Part shown: positions 8,203 through 16,510 of the stretch, piece by piece
Position numbering within the stretch: position 1 is the stretch's first letter
How the letters are laid out: every line of letters begins with the position of its first letter
Origin: Gammaproteobacteria bacterium
GTDB taxonomy: Bacteria > Pseudomonadota > Gammaproteobacteria > Steroidobacterales > Rariloculaceae
DNA: 64,000 nt
Direction: 5' to 3'
NCBI GenBank assembly: GCA_022826245.1
Contig: JAJDVG010000016.1
Coordinates: forward strand, 51,044 to 115,043
Notes under the pieces: generated by a model
Databases searched by the model: none
The model's input: the letters and a program-made list of their open reading frames with translations, nothing else
What the model was told of the DNA's origin: nothing
Translations under genes and position numbers: made by a program

Positions 8203-10020
8203 ATGAAAAAGTCAGTTGGAACGCTGGCTGGGTTCTCGTTTGCGTTCCTTGGCGCTTGCGGCGAAGGTGGCGGTCCCGCTTCCTCGCCGCCAACTCTTGC
8301 CCAACCGCCTTCGCCTCAACCGGCTTTCGTCAACGTAACGGCGGCTTCGAACATCGCCTACCAGGTCGGCTACACGCGACCTGCCTTGATTCCGAGAGGC
8401 GAAATCGCCTACCAGGTGTCGATCAATTCCTTCGGAGGCGCGGCGGCCGGCGATTGCGATAACGACAGCGACATCGATCTGTTCATCACCTATGGCAACA
8501 CCGGTGGCCCGGACGGCGGCGGTGGCCCGAACCGCCTGTATCTGAATCAGCTCGCCGAGCAGGGCAATGGCCTGTTGTTCGAGGACGTTGCCGCCGATGC
8601 CGGCGTCGCGAACACCCGTCCCGACGGCGAGAACAACGATCGTCACAGTGGGCCGGCGTTCGCCGACATGGATGGCGACGGCGATCTCGATCTGTTCGTT
8701 GGCGGCATCTACGACGACCCGAGCAAGATCTACGAGAATCAGGGCAATTGTGTGTTTGCGGACGTCACATCGAATTCGCCCGACATCGAGCAGATGGTCG
8801 CCGCGCATACGATCTCCGCGGGATTCGGCGACTACGACCTCGACGGCGACCTCGACATGTTCCTGGCGCACTGGGCCACGCCCGACAGGTTGTACAGGCT
8901 CACGGGTCCGCGTTTGCTGGAGACGGACCATCTGTGGAGAAACGAATCCGATGCGTCGGGTATCCGCTTCGTGAATGCGAGCGAAGAAACCGGAATGTCG
9001 GACCTGGTCTGGCTCACGCGCACTTATCCCGGCACGCTGGATTTTCCGTTCTCGGCCCAGGAGTTCGACTTCACGTTTACACCGACCTTTGCGCGCATCA
9101 ACGACGATCCGTGGCCCGATATCGCGATTGCGGCAGATTTCGGTACCACACAACTCGCCATCAACAATGGCGACGGAACGTTTCGAAGCCTCGAAAACCC
9201 GATCCTGCGCGAAGCCCAGTTCGCTATGGGGTCGGCGCTTGGCGACATCGACAACGACGGCGATCTCGACTGGTTCATTTCGAGCGTCCTGGGTCCCGGC
9301 AACGAGATTCTCACGCCGCACGGCAATCGCCTGTACACCAACGACGGCAGCGACTTCGTCGATGACACCGCGCGACTTGGGGTCGCGGACGGTTCCTGGG
9401 GTTGGGGAGCCTGTTTTCTCGATATCGACAACGATTCCGACCTCGACATCTATCACACGAACGGCTGGTCGGAACCGTACCTCGGCCACCAGGTGTGGCA
9501 GACTCCCGACGCCCGGGCGTTCGTGATGAACGAGGTCGGCACGTACACCGATGAAGCACAGGCGCTGGGACTCGCCACCGGTACTTCGGGCCGGGGCGTC
9601 GTCTGCGCGGATTTCGATCATGACGGCGATACGGACATCCTCGAACTCACCGACTCGCCCGGCAATTCCGCGAGCCTCTGGGAGAACCGCAGCGCCGCCG
9701 CCGGGCGAAACTTCCTGCGCGTCAAGCTCGAGGGCCTGCCGCCCAATACCGAGGCCGCCGGCGCCCGGATCTTCGCGAGTGTCGACGGCGCCGTGCAGAT
9801 GCGAGAGGTCATGATCGGCAGCAACTACACGTCGCAGAATCCGACGGTACAGATCTTCGGGCTCGATTCATCGACTGTCGTTGACGAGCTCCTCGTGGAG
9901 TGGCCGGCGATAGACTCCGGCGCAGGCCCGGTGCAGTTCGGAACCAGACTGGCCGGCCCGATCGCGGCCAGCCAGCCGGGCCAGACCCTCGTGATCACCC
10001 AGCCGGAGCCGCCGCCCTGA
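8203..10020 (+). CDS. FG-GAP/VCBS repeat lipoprotein with ASPIC/UnbV domain (CRTAC1-like), copy 2
   Basis: A ~605-aa tandem paralogue of the preceding gene, with long stretches of near-identical sequence. The start MKKSVGTLAG is chosen because it aligns with the start of copy 1; an in-frame ATG 9 nt upstream and one at 8128 are alternatives. Unlike copy 1 it has a lipobox: FLGAC with Cys19, followed by GEGGG, so it should be lipid-anchored. It has the same six DxDxDGD-type calcium loops and the C-terminal ASPIC/UnbV domain. The main differences are in the propeller middle (around TYPGTLDFPFSAQEF) and the N-terminus. The duplication therefore gives one soluble and one membrane-tethered version. 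It ends 30 bp before the haloperoxidase-family gene. Confidence 0.9.
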   Translation: MKKSVGTLAGFSFAFLGACGEGGGPASSPPTLAQPPSPQPAFVNVTAASNIAYQVGYTRPALIPRGEIAYQVSINSFGGAAAGDCDNDSDIDLFITYGNTGGPDGGGGPNRLYLNQLAEQGNGLLFEDVAADAGVANTRPDGENNDRHSGPAFADMDGDGDLDLFVGGIYDDPSKIYENQGNCVFADVTSNSPDIEQMVAAHTISAGFGDYDLDGDLDMFLAHWATPDRLYRLTGPRLLETDHLWRNESDASGIRFVNASEETGMSDLVWLTRTYPGTLDFPFSAQEFDFTFTPTFARINDDPWPDIAIAADFGTTQLAINNGDGTFRSLENPILREAQFAMGSALGDIDNDGDLDWFISSVLGPGNEILTPHGNRLYTNDGSDFVDDTARLGVADGSWGWGACFLDIDNDSDLDIYHTNGWSEPYLGHQVWQTPDARAFVMNEVGTYTDEAQALGLATGTSGRGVVCADFDHDGDTDILELTDSPGNSASLWENRSAAAGRNFLRVKLEGLPPNTEAAGARIFASVDGAVQMREVMIGSNYTSQNPTVQIFGLDSSTVVDELLVEWPAIDSGAGPVQFGTRLAGPIAASQPGQTLVITQPEPPP

Positions 10021-10050
10021 GGCGCGGTATCGGGAGCCCGATCCAGATCG

Positions 10051-12057
10051 ATGCGAATAGACGGGATACGAATATCGGCGGCAGTACTGGCGATCGGCGT
10101 CGCCGGCTGCGATGCCTTCTCGCCTCCGCTTACTCCGGACGACCGCGAGGTGTCGGTCGCGCGGATCTGGAACGAGGTCCTGCTCGAGGGAATTCGCAAC
10201 GATTTCGCGCGTCCCACCGTGCACGCGCGCAACCTCTGGCACAGTTCAGCGGCCATGTACGATGCGTGGGCGGCGTACGACGAAACGGCATCGACCTGGC
10301 TGCTTGGCAAAACGCAGGCAGCTTATGAGTGCGACTACACACCACCGCGTTCCCCGCGCGATCGTCAACTCGCGCGCGAGGAGGCGGTTAGCTTCGCGGC
10401 CTATCGGATCGTCCGGCATCGGTTCGCCAACTCGCCGGGTGCGGAGTTCGTCGCCGAGCTTGCCGACGCCACGATGGCCGAACTCGGCTACGACGTCGGC
10501 AACGAGAGCACGGCTTACGAGCAGGGCTCGCCCGCGGCGCTCGGCAACTACATCGCCGCATGCTATGTCGCTTACGGGCTGCAGGACGGTTCCAACGAAG
10601 CGAACGCATACGCTCCCGAGGTCTACGCGCCGTTCAATCCGCCAATCCTGCCCGAACTGCCCGGTAATCCCGATATCGTCGATCTGGATCGCTGGCAGCA
10701 GATCACGTTGACGCTTTCGATCGACCAGGCCGGCAACATCGTCGATGGCACACCGGAATTCGTGGGCCCGGAATGGGGCGCCGTGCACCCGTTTTCACTG
10801 ACCGCGGCCGAGATGAGCACCTGTCCGCGCGACGGCTTCGACTACCCGGTCTACTTCGATCCGGGCGCGCCGCCGGGGCATGACGGGGCGCTCGCGGGCG
10901 AGTACAAGTGGGGTCACTCGCTCGTCGCCGTCTGGTCCGGGCATCTGGATCCGGAGGACGGGCGCGGCGCCGAACTCATCGACATTTCGCCGGCGAGCCT
11001 CGGCAACATTCAGGACTACCCGGCGAGCTTCGCCGGGCATCGCGATTTCTACGACCTGCTCGCGGGCGGCACGCCTGAAACCGGCTATGAGGTGAATCCC
11101 GCGACCGGCGTGCCGTATGAGCCGCAGTTCGTGCCGCTCGCCGACTACGCGCGGGCGATCGCGGAATTCTGGGCGGACGGACCGGATTCCGAAACGCCGC
11201 CCGGGCACTGGTTCGTGATCGTCAACACCATCGGCGAGCATCCGGAACTCGTCAGGCGATTCGAAGGCACGGGACCCGTTCTCGGCTCGCTCGAATGGGA
11301 CGTCAAGATCTATTTCGCGCTCGGCGGCGCGATGCATGACGCGGCGATCGCGGCATGGGGAATCAAGGGCTGTTACGACTACGTGCGGCCGGTTTCCGCG
11401 ATTCGCGCCATGGCCGGGCGCGGCCAGTCCAGCGACCCGGACGATCCACACTGTCCCTACCATGCCGACGGCATCCAGTTCATCGACGATCCCGAAGACC
11501 CGGCCGGCGACGGCAGCAACCGCGTGATCGACTGCGTGCGCCCCGGCGATCCGCTCGCGGACGATCCCTGGTCGCTGGGTCCCGATGAACGCAACGTCGG
11601 CAAGATCAAGCTTTACGCATGGCGCGGGCCCTTGTACATCAGCAATCCCGTATTCGATTACGCCGGCGTCGACTGGGTGCTCGCCGAAGAGTGGTGGCCC
11701 TATCAGCGCCCGACCTTCGTGACGCCGCCGTTTGCAGGCTATGTCTCCGGCCACTCGACCTACTCGCGCACGGCGGCGGAACTCCTCACGCGCTTTACCG
11801 GCGACGCCTACTTCCCGGGCGGCAAGAGCGACTTTCCGGCGCCGATGAACGAGTTCCTGGTCTTCGAGGAGGGACCGAGCGTCGACATCACGCTCGAATG
11901 GGCGACCTATGCCGATGCTTCCGACCAATGCAGCCTGTCGCGCCTCTGGGGCGGCATCCATCCCCCGGCCGACGACATCCCGGGCCGCCTGATCGGAATG
12001 CAACTCGGTCCCGGAGCGTTCGACCGCGCGCGCGAATATTTCAGCGGATTACACTGA
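10051..12057 (+). CDS. Vanadium-dependent haloperoxidase-family lipoprotein (PAP2 superfamily)
   Basis: A 668-aa protein with lipobox GVAGC (Cys20), so probably anchored on the periplasmic side. All three elements of the vanadate/phosphate-binding site of vanadium haloperoxidases and PAP2 phosphatases are visible in order. These are K439-x6-RP (KGCYDYVRP), SGH at about 566-568 (YVSGHSTYS; the usual Pro of PSGH is Val here), and SRLWGGIHPPAD (630-641), an exact match to SRxxxGxHxxxD. Vanadium haloperoxidases oxidise halides with H2O2 to halogenate organic molecules. The length and the KxxxxxxRP spacing favour the haloperoxidase branch over a small PAP2 phosphatase, but halide activity is inferred. 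It follows two FG-GAP/ASPIC genes on the same strand and converges on the flavin-dependent halogenase, with 21 bp between their stops. Confidence 0.88.
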   Translation: MRIDGIRISAAVLAIGVAGCDAFSPPLTPDDREVSVARIWNEVLLEGIRNDFARPTVHARNLWHSSAAMYDAWAAYDETASTWLLGKTQAAYECDYTPPRSPRDRQLAREEAVSFAAYRIVRHRFANSPGAEFVAELADATMAELGYDVGNESTAYEQGSPAALGNYIAACYVAYGLQDGSNEANAYAPEVYAPFNPPILPELPGNPDIVDLDRWQQITLTLSIDQAGNIVDGTPEFVGPEWGAVHPFSLTAAEMSTCPRDGFDYPVYFDPGAPPGHDGALAGEYKWGHSLVAVWSGHLDPEDGRGAELIDISPASLGNIQDYPASFAGHRDFYDLLAGGTPETGYEVNPATGVPYEPQFVPLADYARAIAEFWADGPDSETPPGHWFVIVNTIGEHPELVRRFEGTGPVLGSLEWDVKIYFALGGAMHDAAIAAWGIKGCYDYVRPVSAIRAMAGRGQSSDPDDPHCPYHADGIQFIDDPEDPAGDGSNRVIDCVRPGDPLADDPWSLGPDERNVGKIKLYAWRGPLYISNPVFDYAGVDWVLAEEWWPYQRPTFVTPPFAGYVSGHSTYSRTAAELLTRFTGDAYFPGGKSDFPAPMNEFLVFEEGPSVDITLEWATYADASDQCSLSRLWGGIHPPADDIPGRLIGMQLGPGAFDRAREYFSGLH

Positions 12058-12078
12058 ATCCAGGCGTCGCGGCCTGGC

Positions 12079-13587
12079 TCACATGAGGATTTGAGCGCCC
12101 CGCTTGCCGGATGTCGTCGGCGGGAGGACGCACTCCAGCGGGCCTATCCCGCGCCTCGGTTTCGAAGCGATCTCGCGTAGCTGCTCTTCCGCCGCCTGCA
12201 TCTGCATCGGGCCGACATCGAGTTGCGCGTACCTGAAGTTGTAGCCGTTCAGGATGTCGATCCACGACAGCTCGTGAAATGCCCACGGCGTCGTCTTCAA
12301 TCGGTTCGCGTCACATGGCATCTCTTTCGCGTAGAGCGCAAGGCGGTGTTCCAGCCGCTCGGGATATGCCCTGGAGGTCTGGTACTTCCAGAACTCGCTG
12401 TCCCGGCGCGCCGACAGCTTGTAGTGCGCATCGATGAAGTCCTGCACGTCGTAGACGTATCCGAGCATATTGAAGTTGTACTTCGCGCTCGTATCCCTGT
12501 CGTAGTACCGCGCAGCGATGGCTTCGTAGAGCGTCTGCCCGCTCGTGATGGTCCAGTTCAATCCGGTGGCCTCCAGCGGCTCGACGAAACCCGCGCTCAG
12601 ACCGATCGCCACGACGTTCTCGACCCAGGGATTGCGAAGCGTGGGACTGTCGAAGCGTATGTGCGCGACTTCGACGTCTTTCATTCTCTCAATGCCCCAG
12701 TGTTGTCTGAAGTCCGTCTCGGCTTCATCCGCCGAGCAGAAGTCGCCGTGATACACGTAACCGCTGCCGATTCTCGACTGAAGCGGGATCGACCACGTCC
12801 AGCCGTGCTTGTGAGCATGCGCGCCCGTGTACGGAGTAATCTCCTTCTCGATATCCACGTAGGGCACCTGCGCGGCGACGGCGCGATTGACGTTCGCCTC
12901 GTAGTCCACGATATCGGGCTCCGCCACACGCCTGTGAATCGCCCGTGCGAAGCCGCTGCAATCGACATATAGATCGGATTTCACGGTCCTCGATCCATCC
13001 AGGACGATGCAGTCGACGCGACCGTCCTTGACCTTTACGTCCAGGTCGTTCGCGTCCAGCACTTCCACTGCAACGAGATGGCGCTCCAGGTACTTCGTGA
13101 TTTCGTGCGCGTCAACGTGGAAAGCTACCGCCGATTCCGGGGCCACCTGTTTCTTCCTGACGCAGGTTTCGTAGGACGTATGGACCGACTTGTAGTACTG
13201 CGTGTGTCGATACTTCCCGGCGCGCAGGATCATCTGCTGGTAGTGATGCGCCACGGAGTAGAACGAGGCGGGACTCGCAAACGTTCCCAGATCCAGGTCC
13301 GAAAACGGGTGCCAATAATGTTTGCCTATTTCGTTCCAGTCCGTGTAGAAGATGCCGCACTTCATCGTGGCATGGCAGGCTTCGTAAAAGGACGGCAGAT
13401 CGATACGCGCCGCTTGCAACAGCAGGATCAGGTCGCTTTGCGTCGATTCGCCGACCCCGATCGGCGAACCGCGGCTCGGGCGGATGAGGCGGATCTTGAG
13501 AAAACCGCAATGGGTATTGAGTGCGAGCGCCGTGAGCCATCCGGCCGAGCCTGCGCCCACGATCGTTACTGACTCAACTGCCTGCAC
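12079..13587 (-). CDS. Flavin-dependent tryptophan halogenase family protein
   Basis: A 502-aa FAD enzyme (GTG start preceded by AGGA). Diagnostic features are the dinucleotide fold GAGSAGW (11-17), GVGESTQ (44-50), a Lys at 76 in MKCGIFYTDW matching the catalytic lysine position, WxWxIP as W263-W265-I267-P268, and GFVEPLEATGL (333-343) with the glutamate that pairs with the lysine. These enzymes use FADH2, O2 and halide to make hypohalous acid and halogenate indole or other aromatics; they need a flavin reductase, and none is seen here. The substrate cannot be read from sequence. From memory, similar halogenases (BrvH of Brevundimonas, several of Xanthomonas) lie next to TonB-receptor genes, as here. 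It is downstream of the second QW protein (49-bp gap, probable operon) and close to a DUF6445-like fusion. Confidence 0.92.
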   Translation of the reverse strand: MQAVESVTIVGAGSAGWLTALALNTHCGFLKIRLIRPSRGSPIGVGESTQSDLILLLQAARIDLPSFYEACHATMKCGIFYTDWNEIGKHYWHPFSDLDLGTFASPASFYSVAHHYQQMILRAGKYRHTQYYKSVHTSYETCVRKKQVAPESAVAFHVDAHEITKYLERHLVAVEVLDANDLDVKVKDGRVDCIVLDGSRTVKSDLYVDCSGFARAIHRRVAEPDIVDYEANVNRAVAAQVPYVDIEKEITPYTGAHAHKHGWTWSIPLQSRIGSGYVYHGDFCSADEAETDFRQHWGIERMKDVEVAHIRFDSPTLRNPWVENVVAIGLSAGFVEPLEATGLNWTITSGQTLYEAIAARYYDRDTSAKYNFNMLGYVYDVQDFIDAHYKLSARRDSEFWKYQTSRAYPERLEHRLALYAKEMPCDANRLKTTPWAFHELSWIDILNGYNFRYAQLDVGPMQMQAAEEQLREIASKPRRGIGPLECVLPPTTSGKRGAQILM

Positions 13588-13636
13588 AATCCTGAGCCGT
13601 CAGCCTGGAGATCCGGATAAGACAGAGGCCCGGATT

Positions 13637-14371
13637 CTAGACGAACTGCTGTCCGGCGGCGACTTGCAGGTTTTCGAACTTCACGTGCAGCAGCAGCATC
13701 AGGGCCAGAATTGTCGAATGCCACGACGATCCGCCCGGATCGCCGGAGCCGTCCGCCGCTCGTCCCCAGCCGCCATCCTCATTCTGGATCGCAATGACGC
13801 GCCGGACGAAGCCGAAATCGACTCGTGCGCTCTGCCGCGCCAGGCACAGAAACGCGGCGGCTTCGAGCTTGACATCGTTGATCGAGGTCGGGTCTTCGTC
13901 AACGATCCCGGCGACCGCTTCGTACATGCGCTCGATAAAGCCATTGGTGACGACCAGTTCGCAGCCGTTCTCCCGAATCCAGAGCCACGACAGCAGCGCA
14001 TGCGTCGCGGCGTAGCCGCCTTGCCTGATGGCCCGTTCGAGCACCTCCGGGAACGATTTCGGCAGACCGAGCCGGTCGCAATAGAGCGCAGAAACGAGGA
14101 GCCGATCCGTCGGCAGTTCGATATGCTCCCAGTCATCGGGTTCGACCGGATTGCCGGAGTCGAAGATGCGGCGAAAAACCCTGAGCACGGGCGCCCGATC
14201 CGGGTGATCCGGCAGCACGGCGTCGTAGCGCTTGCCGCAATCGGCAAACTCCTCGATTCCGAAGCGCCGGTGGATCACGTGCATGAAGAGCAGCGCGTAA
14301 GGCTCGCGTGTGTGCTTGAGAAAGTCGATCGTCTTCGCGACAATCGGGTTTCTGGCTGGCTCGGTCGGCAT
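13637..14371 (-). CDS. QW-motif (terpenoid-cyclase/prenyltransferase-fold) protein, copy 2
   Basis: A 244-aa paralogue of the protein at 4703-5440. The start MPTEPARNP gives matching length; the frame is open ~40 codons further upstream. Shared blocks include HPDRAPVLRVFRR, RLLVSALYCDRLGLP, GGYAATHALLSWLWIRENGC and the C-terminal QNEDGGWG, a QW-type motif. No DxDD cyclase motif and no signal peptide are seen. It is upstream of the flavin-dependent halogenase on the same strand with a 49-bp gap, so the two are probably co-transcribed. It is also divergent from the 2OG/DUF6445 fusion gene. Its repeated placement beside a TIGR02466 oxygenase and, here, a halogenase suggests a helper or substrate-handling role. 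That role is inference. Confidence 0.75.
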   Translation of the reverse strand: MPTEPARNPIVAKTIDFLKHTREPYALLFMHVIHRRFGIEEFADCGKRYDAVLPDHPDRAPVLRVFRRIFDSGNPVEPDDWEHIELPTDRLLVSALYCDRLGLPKSFPEVLERAIRQGGYAATHALLSWLWIRENGCELVVTNGFIERMYEAVAGIVDEDPTSINDVKLEAAAFLCLARQSARVDFGFVRRVIAIQNEDGGWGRAADGSGDPGGSSWHSTILALMLLLHVKFENLQVAAGQQFV

Positions 14372-14565
14372 CCAACTGGCCCCACTAATCGCCGTGAGGA
14401 TATCGGCGCGCGGTATCGGCGTGCAACGTGGAAAACGTTCAGGAGGAACAAGCGGACTGATCGTGTTTCTCCGACCGACGCTTTCGGGCACGCACGGAGG
14501 AGGGGAGAAGCGGCGAGCGGCGCGCGGTCGCGGTTACGGTCGGAATCTGCGGCGGCTATGGCGGC

Positions 14566-14571
14566 TATAAT
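14566..14571 (+). promoter_or_regulatory. -10 box TATAAT upstream of the 2OG/DUF6445 fusion
   Basis: A perfect TATAAT in GGCTATAATG; transcription would start near 14578. This argues that the coding start is the ATG at 14707 rather than the ATG at 14572, which would lie upstream of the transcript. No convincing -35 is seen. Confidence 0.4.
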
Positions 14572-14706
14572 GTGCAGTCTGCATCGCAACAAGCCCTGCC
14601 CGCTCAATGGAGCAAGCGTCCGGGCGGCCGAGCGGGTGAGACGACCTCGGACACGTCGTTCCGAGACGCACGCCGCAGGCCGGAAACAGCGAAGCCCAAC
14701 CGCGCC

Positions 14707-16227
14707 ATGTCAGCCGATCACTATTTCGCCGTCCCGCTGCTCGTTCGCGATGTTGAGCCTGCCGTCCGCGACGCGATCCGTGCCAAGGTGTCGGCCTACC
14801 TGAATTCGGAAGCTGCCCGTCGCGACATCGCCCCGTCGCCCGAGGAATCCGTCGCGACTTCCTACTACCATCCCGACGCCTCGATTCTTGAAGATGCCGG
14901 TCTCGACGAGCTCGAAGCGCTCGTACTCCGATCCGCGCAGTCGTTTCTCGAGCAAACGCTGAAGCTTCCGCCGCGACGGATCGAGGTCGAACGGGCCTGG
15001 ATCAACGTCTTCGAGCCCGGCGCGCAGGAGGCGCAGCACTCGCACGACGGCAGCCTCCTGTCCTGCAGCTATTACGTCGAGGCGCCGGAGAACTGCGGGT
15101 GCATCGTGTTTCCCGATCCGATCGGCGCGCGGCGCAGCTACAGGCAGTTTACGAAGACGGCGGGACCGGACCTTCTGACCCGGCAGGACATTGCTGTCGC
15201 TCCCGAGCCCGGCCGCCTGGTCATGTTCGAATCCTGGTTTCCTCACGCGGTTCAGTGCAACAAGAGCGACAAACCGAGGGTTTCGATCGCGATCAACCTG
15301 CGGGAAGCGCAGGGGCCGGCTGCCGCGGTACCCGGCCGGGCGGCCGAGAAGGTCCGGGGGGCGGACATCCCTGGAGCGCACGTAGCGGCGCCAGGGACCG
15401 TCCAGGATCCGGCCACCTCCGAAGCGCGCGCCGCAGCGCCCGGGAACCGCGATGCATCGAGTGCGGCCCGCGAGCCTGCGCGTTCCGCGGGTACGCCCGC
15501 CCCATCCGCCGGCAAGCCCTTCCTGTTCAATGAACTGTTCGAAGTTCGCAAGAATATCGGCCTCGATCTGAACGCGGTCCAGGACACGATCCCTACCGTC
15601 GTGATCGACAATCTGCTCCAACATCCGGAGCGCGTCCGCGAAGTCATCGGCAGCACGCCCGCGACCAACTGGAAACACGAGCAGGGCGGCCGCAACTTCG
15701 TCGACTACTACGACTGCCGCCTGCGTTTTCCCATCCGCCATCCAAACAGCCTGGTATCCCTGGCGCAGCAGGCGATCGCCAAGGTCTACGGCATCAATAC
15801 CCGCCCGGCGGATGCGAGCGTCGACGTGAACTGGTTCATGCAGATCAACGCCAGACGCGCGGACTTCGCCGTGCCGCACAGCGACATCAGCGAGCCCGCG
15901 CGCCGGTCGTTCACCTGCATCCTCTATCTCAATGCGCCGGAGGAATGCTCCGGCGGTACAGCGTTTTTCCGGTTCAAGCCATCGAACTCCCTGACCTTTG
16001 ACGAAGGCTATGCGCGGGCCGTGAAGGAGGATTCACGAGTCGCGGAAACCGGCCTCGACTACTGGCCGGAAGCAAGCCGCGAACACTGGAAACTCGCCGG
16101 CACCATCGACATGGTGCCCGGGCGGCTCCTGATCTTCCCGTCGGAGTACTTTCACTCCGCTCATCATCCCGTTGACTCGTTCTACGCCTTTCCGCGCCTG
16201 ACGCTCGCGTTCTGGATGGTCAACTGA
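14707..16227 (+). CDS. Fusion of a TIGR02466 2OG-Fe(II) oxygenase and a DUF6445-like domain
   Basis: A 506-aa two-domain protein. Residues about 1-210 resemble TIGR02466 oxygenases: FAVPLLVRDV, AQHSHDGSLLSCSYYVEAP, a conserved-looking PHAV His and RVSIAINLREA. An Ala/Pro/Gly-rich linker of about 80 residues follows. The C-terminal ~230 residues (from FLFNELFEVRKN) look like DUF6445, also a double-stranded beta-helix oxygenase-like fold. It contains IPTVVIDNLLQHPERVREV, VPHSDISEPARRSFTCILYL (HxD), GGTAFFRF, PSEYFHSAHHP and a C-terminal RLTLAFWM with the Arg expected to bind 2-oxoglutarate. From memory, DUF6445 proteins often neighbour tryptophan halogenases in TonB-receptor loci. The fused arrangement suggests two sequential oxidations. 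Start chosen at MSADHYFAVP because upstream codons are low-complexity and a -10 box lies at 14566. Confidence 0.82.
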   Translation: MSADHYFAVPLLVRDVEPAVRDAIRAKVSAYLNSEAARRDIAPSPEESVATSYYHPDASILEDAGLDELEALVLRSAQSFLEQTLKLPPRRIEVERAWINVFEPGAQEAQHSHDGSLLSCSYYVEAPENCGCIVFPDPIGARRSYRQFTKTAGPDLLTRQDIAVAPEPGRLVMFESWFPHAVQCNKSDKPRVSIAINLREAQGPAAAVPGRAAEKVRGADIPGAHVAAPGTVQDPATSEARAAAPGNRDASSAAREPARSAGTPAPSAGKPFLFNELFEVRKNIGLDLNAVQDTIPTVVIDNLLQHPERVREVIGSTPATNWKHEQGGRNFVDYYDCRLRFPIRHPNSLVSLAQQAIAKVYGINTRPADASVDVNWFMQINARRADFAVPHSDISEPARRSFTCILYLNAPEECSGGTAFFRFKPSNSLTFDEGYARAVKEDSRVAETGLDYWPEASREHWKLAGTIDMVPGRLLIFPSEYFHSAHHPVDSFYAFPRLTLAFWMVN

Positions 16228-16306
16228 CGCACGGGCGCCAACGTCGCACGGATGAACCACGCATGTTCCCTCCGGGCGGCAGCTTTGTGCTGCCGCGCAC
16301 CTGCAC

Positions 16307-16317
16307 AGCGGTTGCAC
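16307..16317 (+). promoter_or_regulatory. Putative operator AGCGGTTGCAC upstream of TonB receptor 2
   Basis: Identical 11-mer to 857-867 and the same 64-nt distance to the -35 box. The flanks differ, so the conservation is not simply general promoter identity. Confidence 0.5.
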
Positions 16318-16370
16318 GAATACGACACTCTCGAACGCTGGAATTGCCATTAATTACGCAAATATGGCGT

Positions 16371-16399
16371 TTGGCAGAGCTTTGAGGAGCATGTATAGT
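16371..16399 (+). promoter_or_regulatory. Promoter of TonB-dependent receptor 2
   Basis: TTGGCA (16371-16376), 17-bp spacer, TATAGT (16394-16399). Same spacing and near-identical boxes as the receptor-1 promoter. Confidence 0.6.
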
Positions 16400-16510
16400 G
16401 ACTGCCGAACAACAATCGCACGCAGCGCCATGGTCGGGTCCGGTTGCCAGCATCATGTCGCGTGCGAACGAACCGAGTCTTGCTGAGGCGTGTTGACAGG
16501 GGAACTCCAG

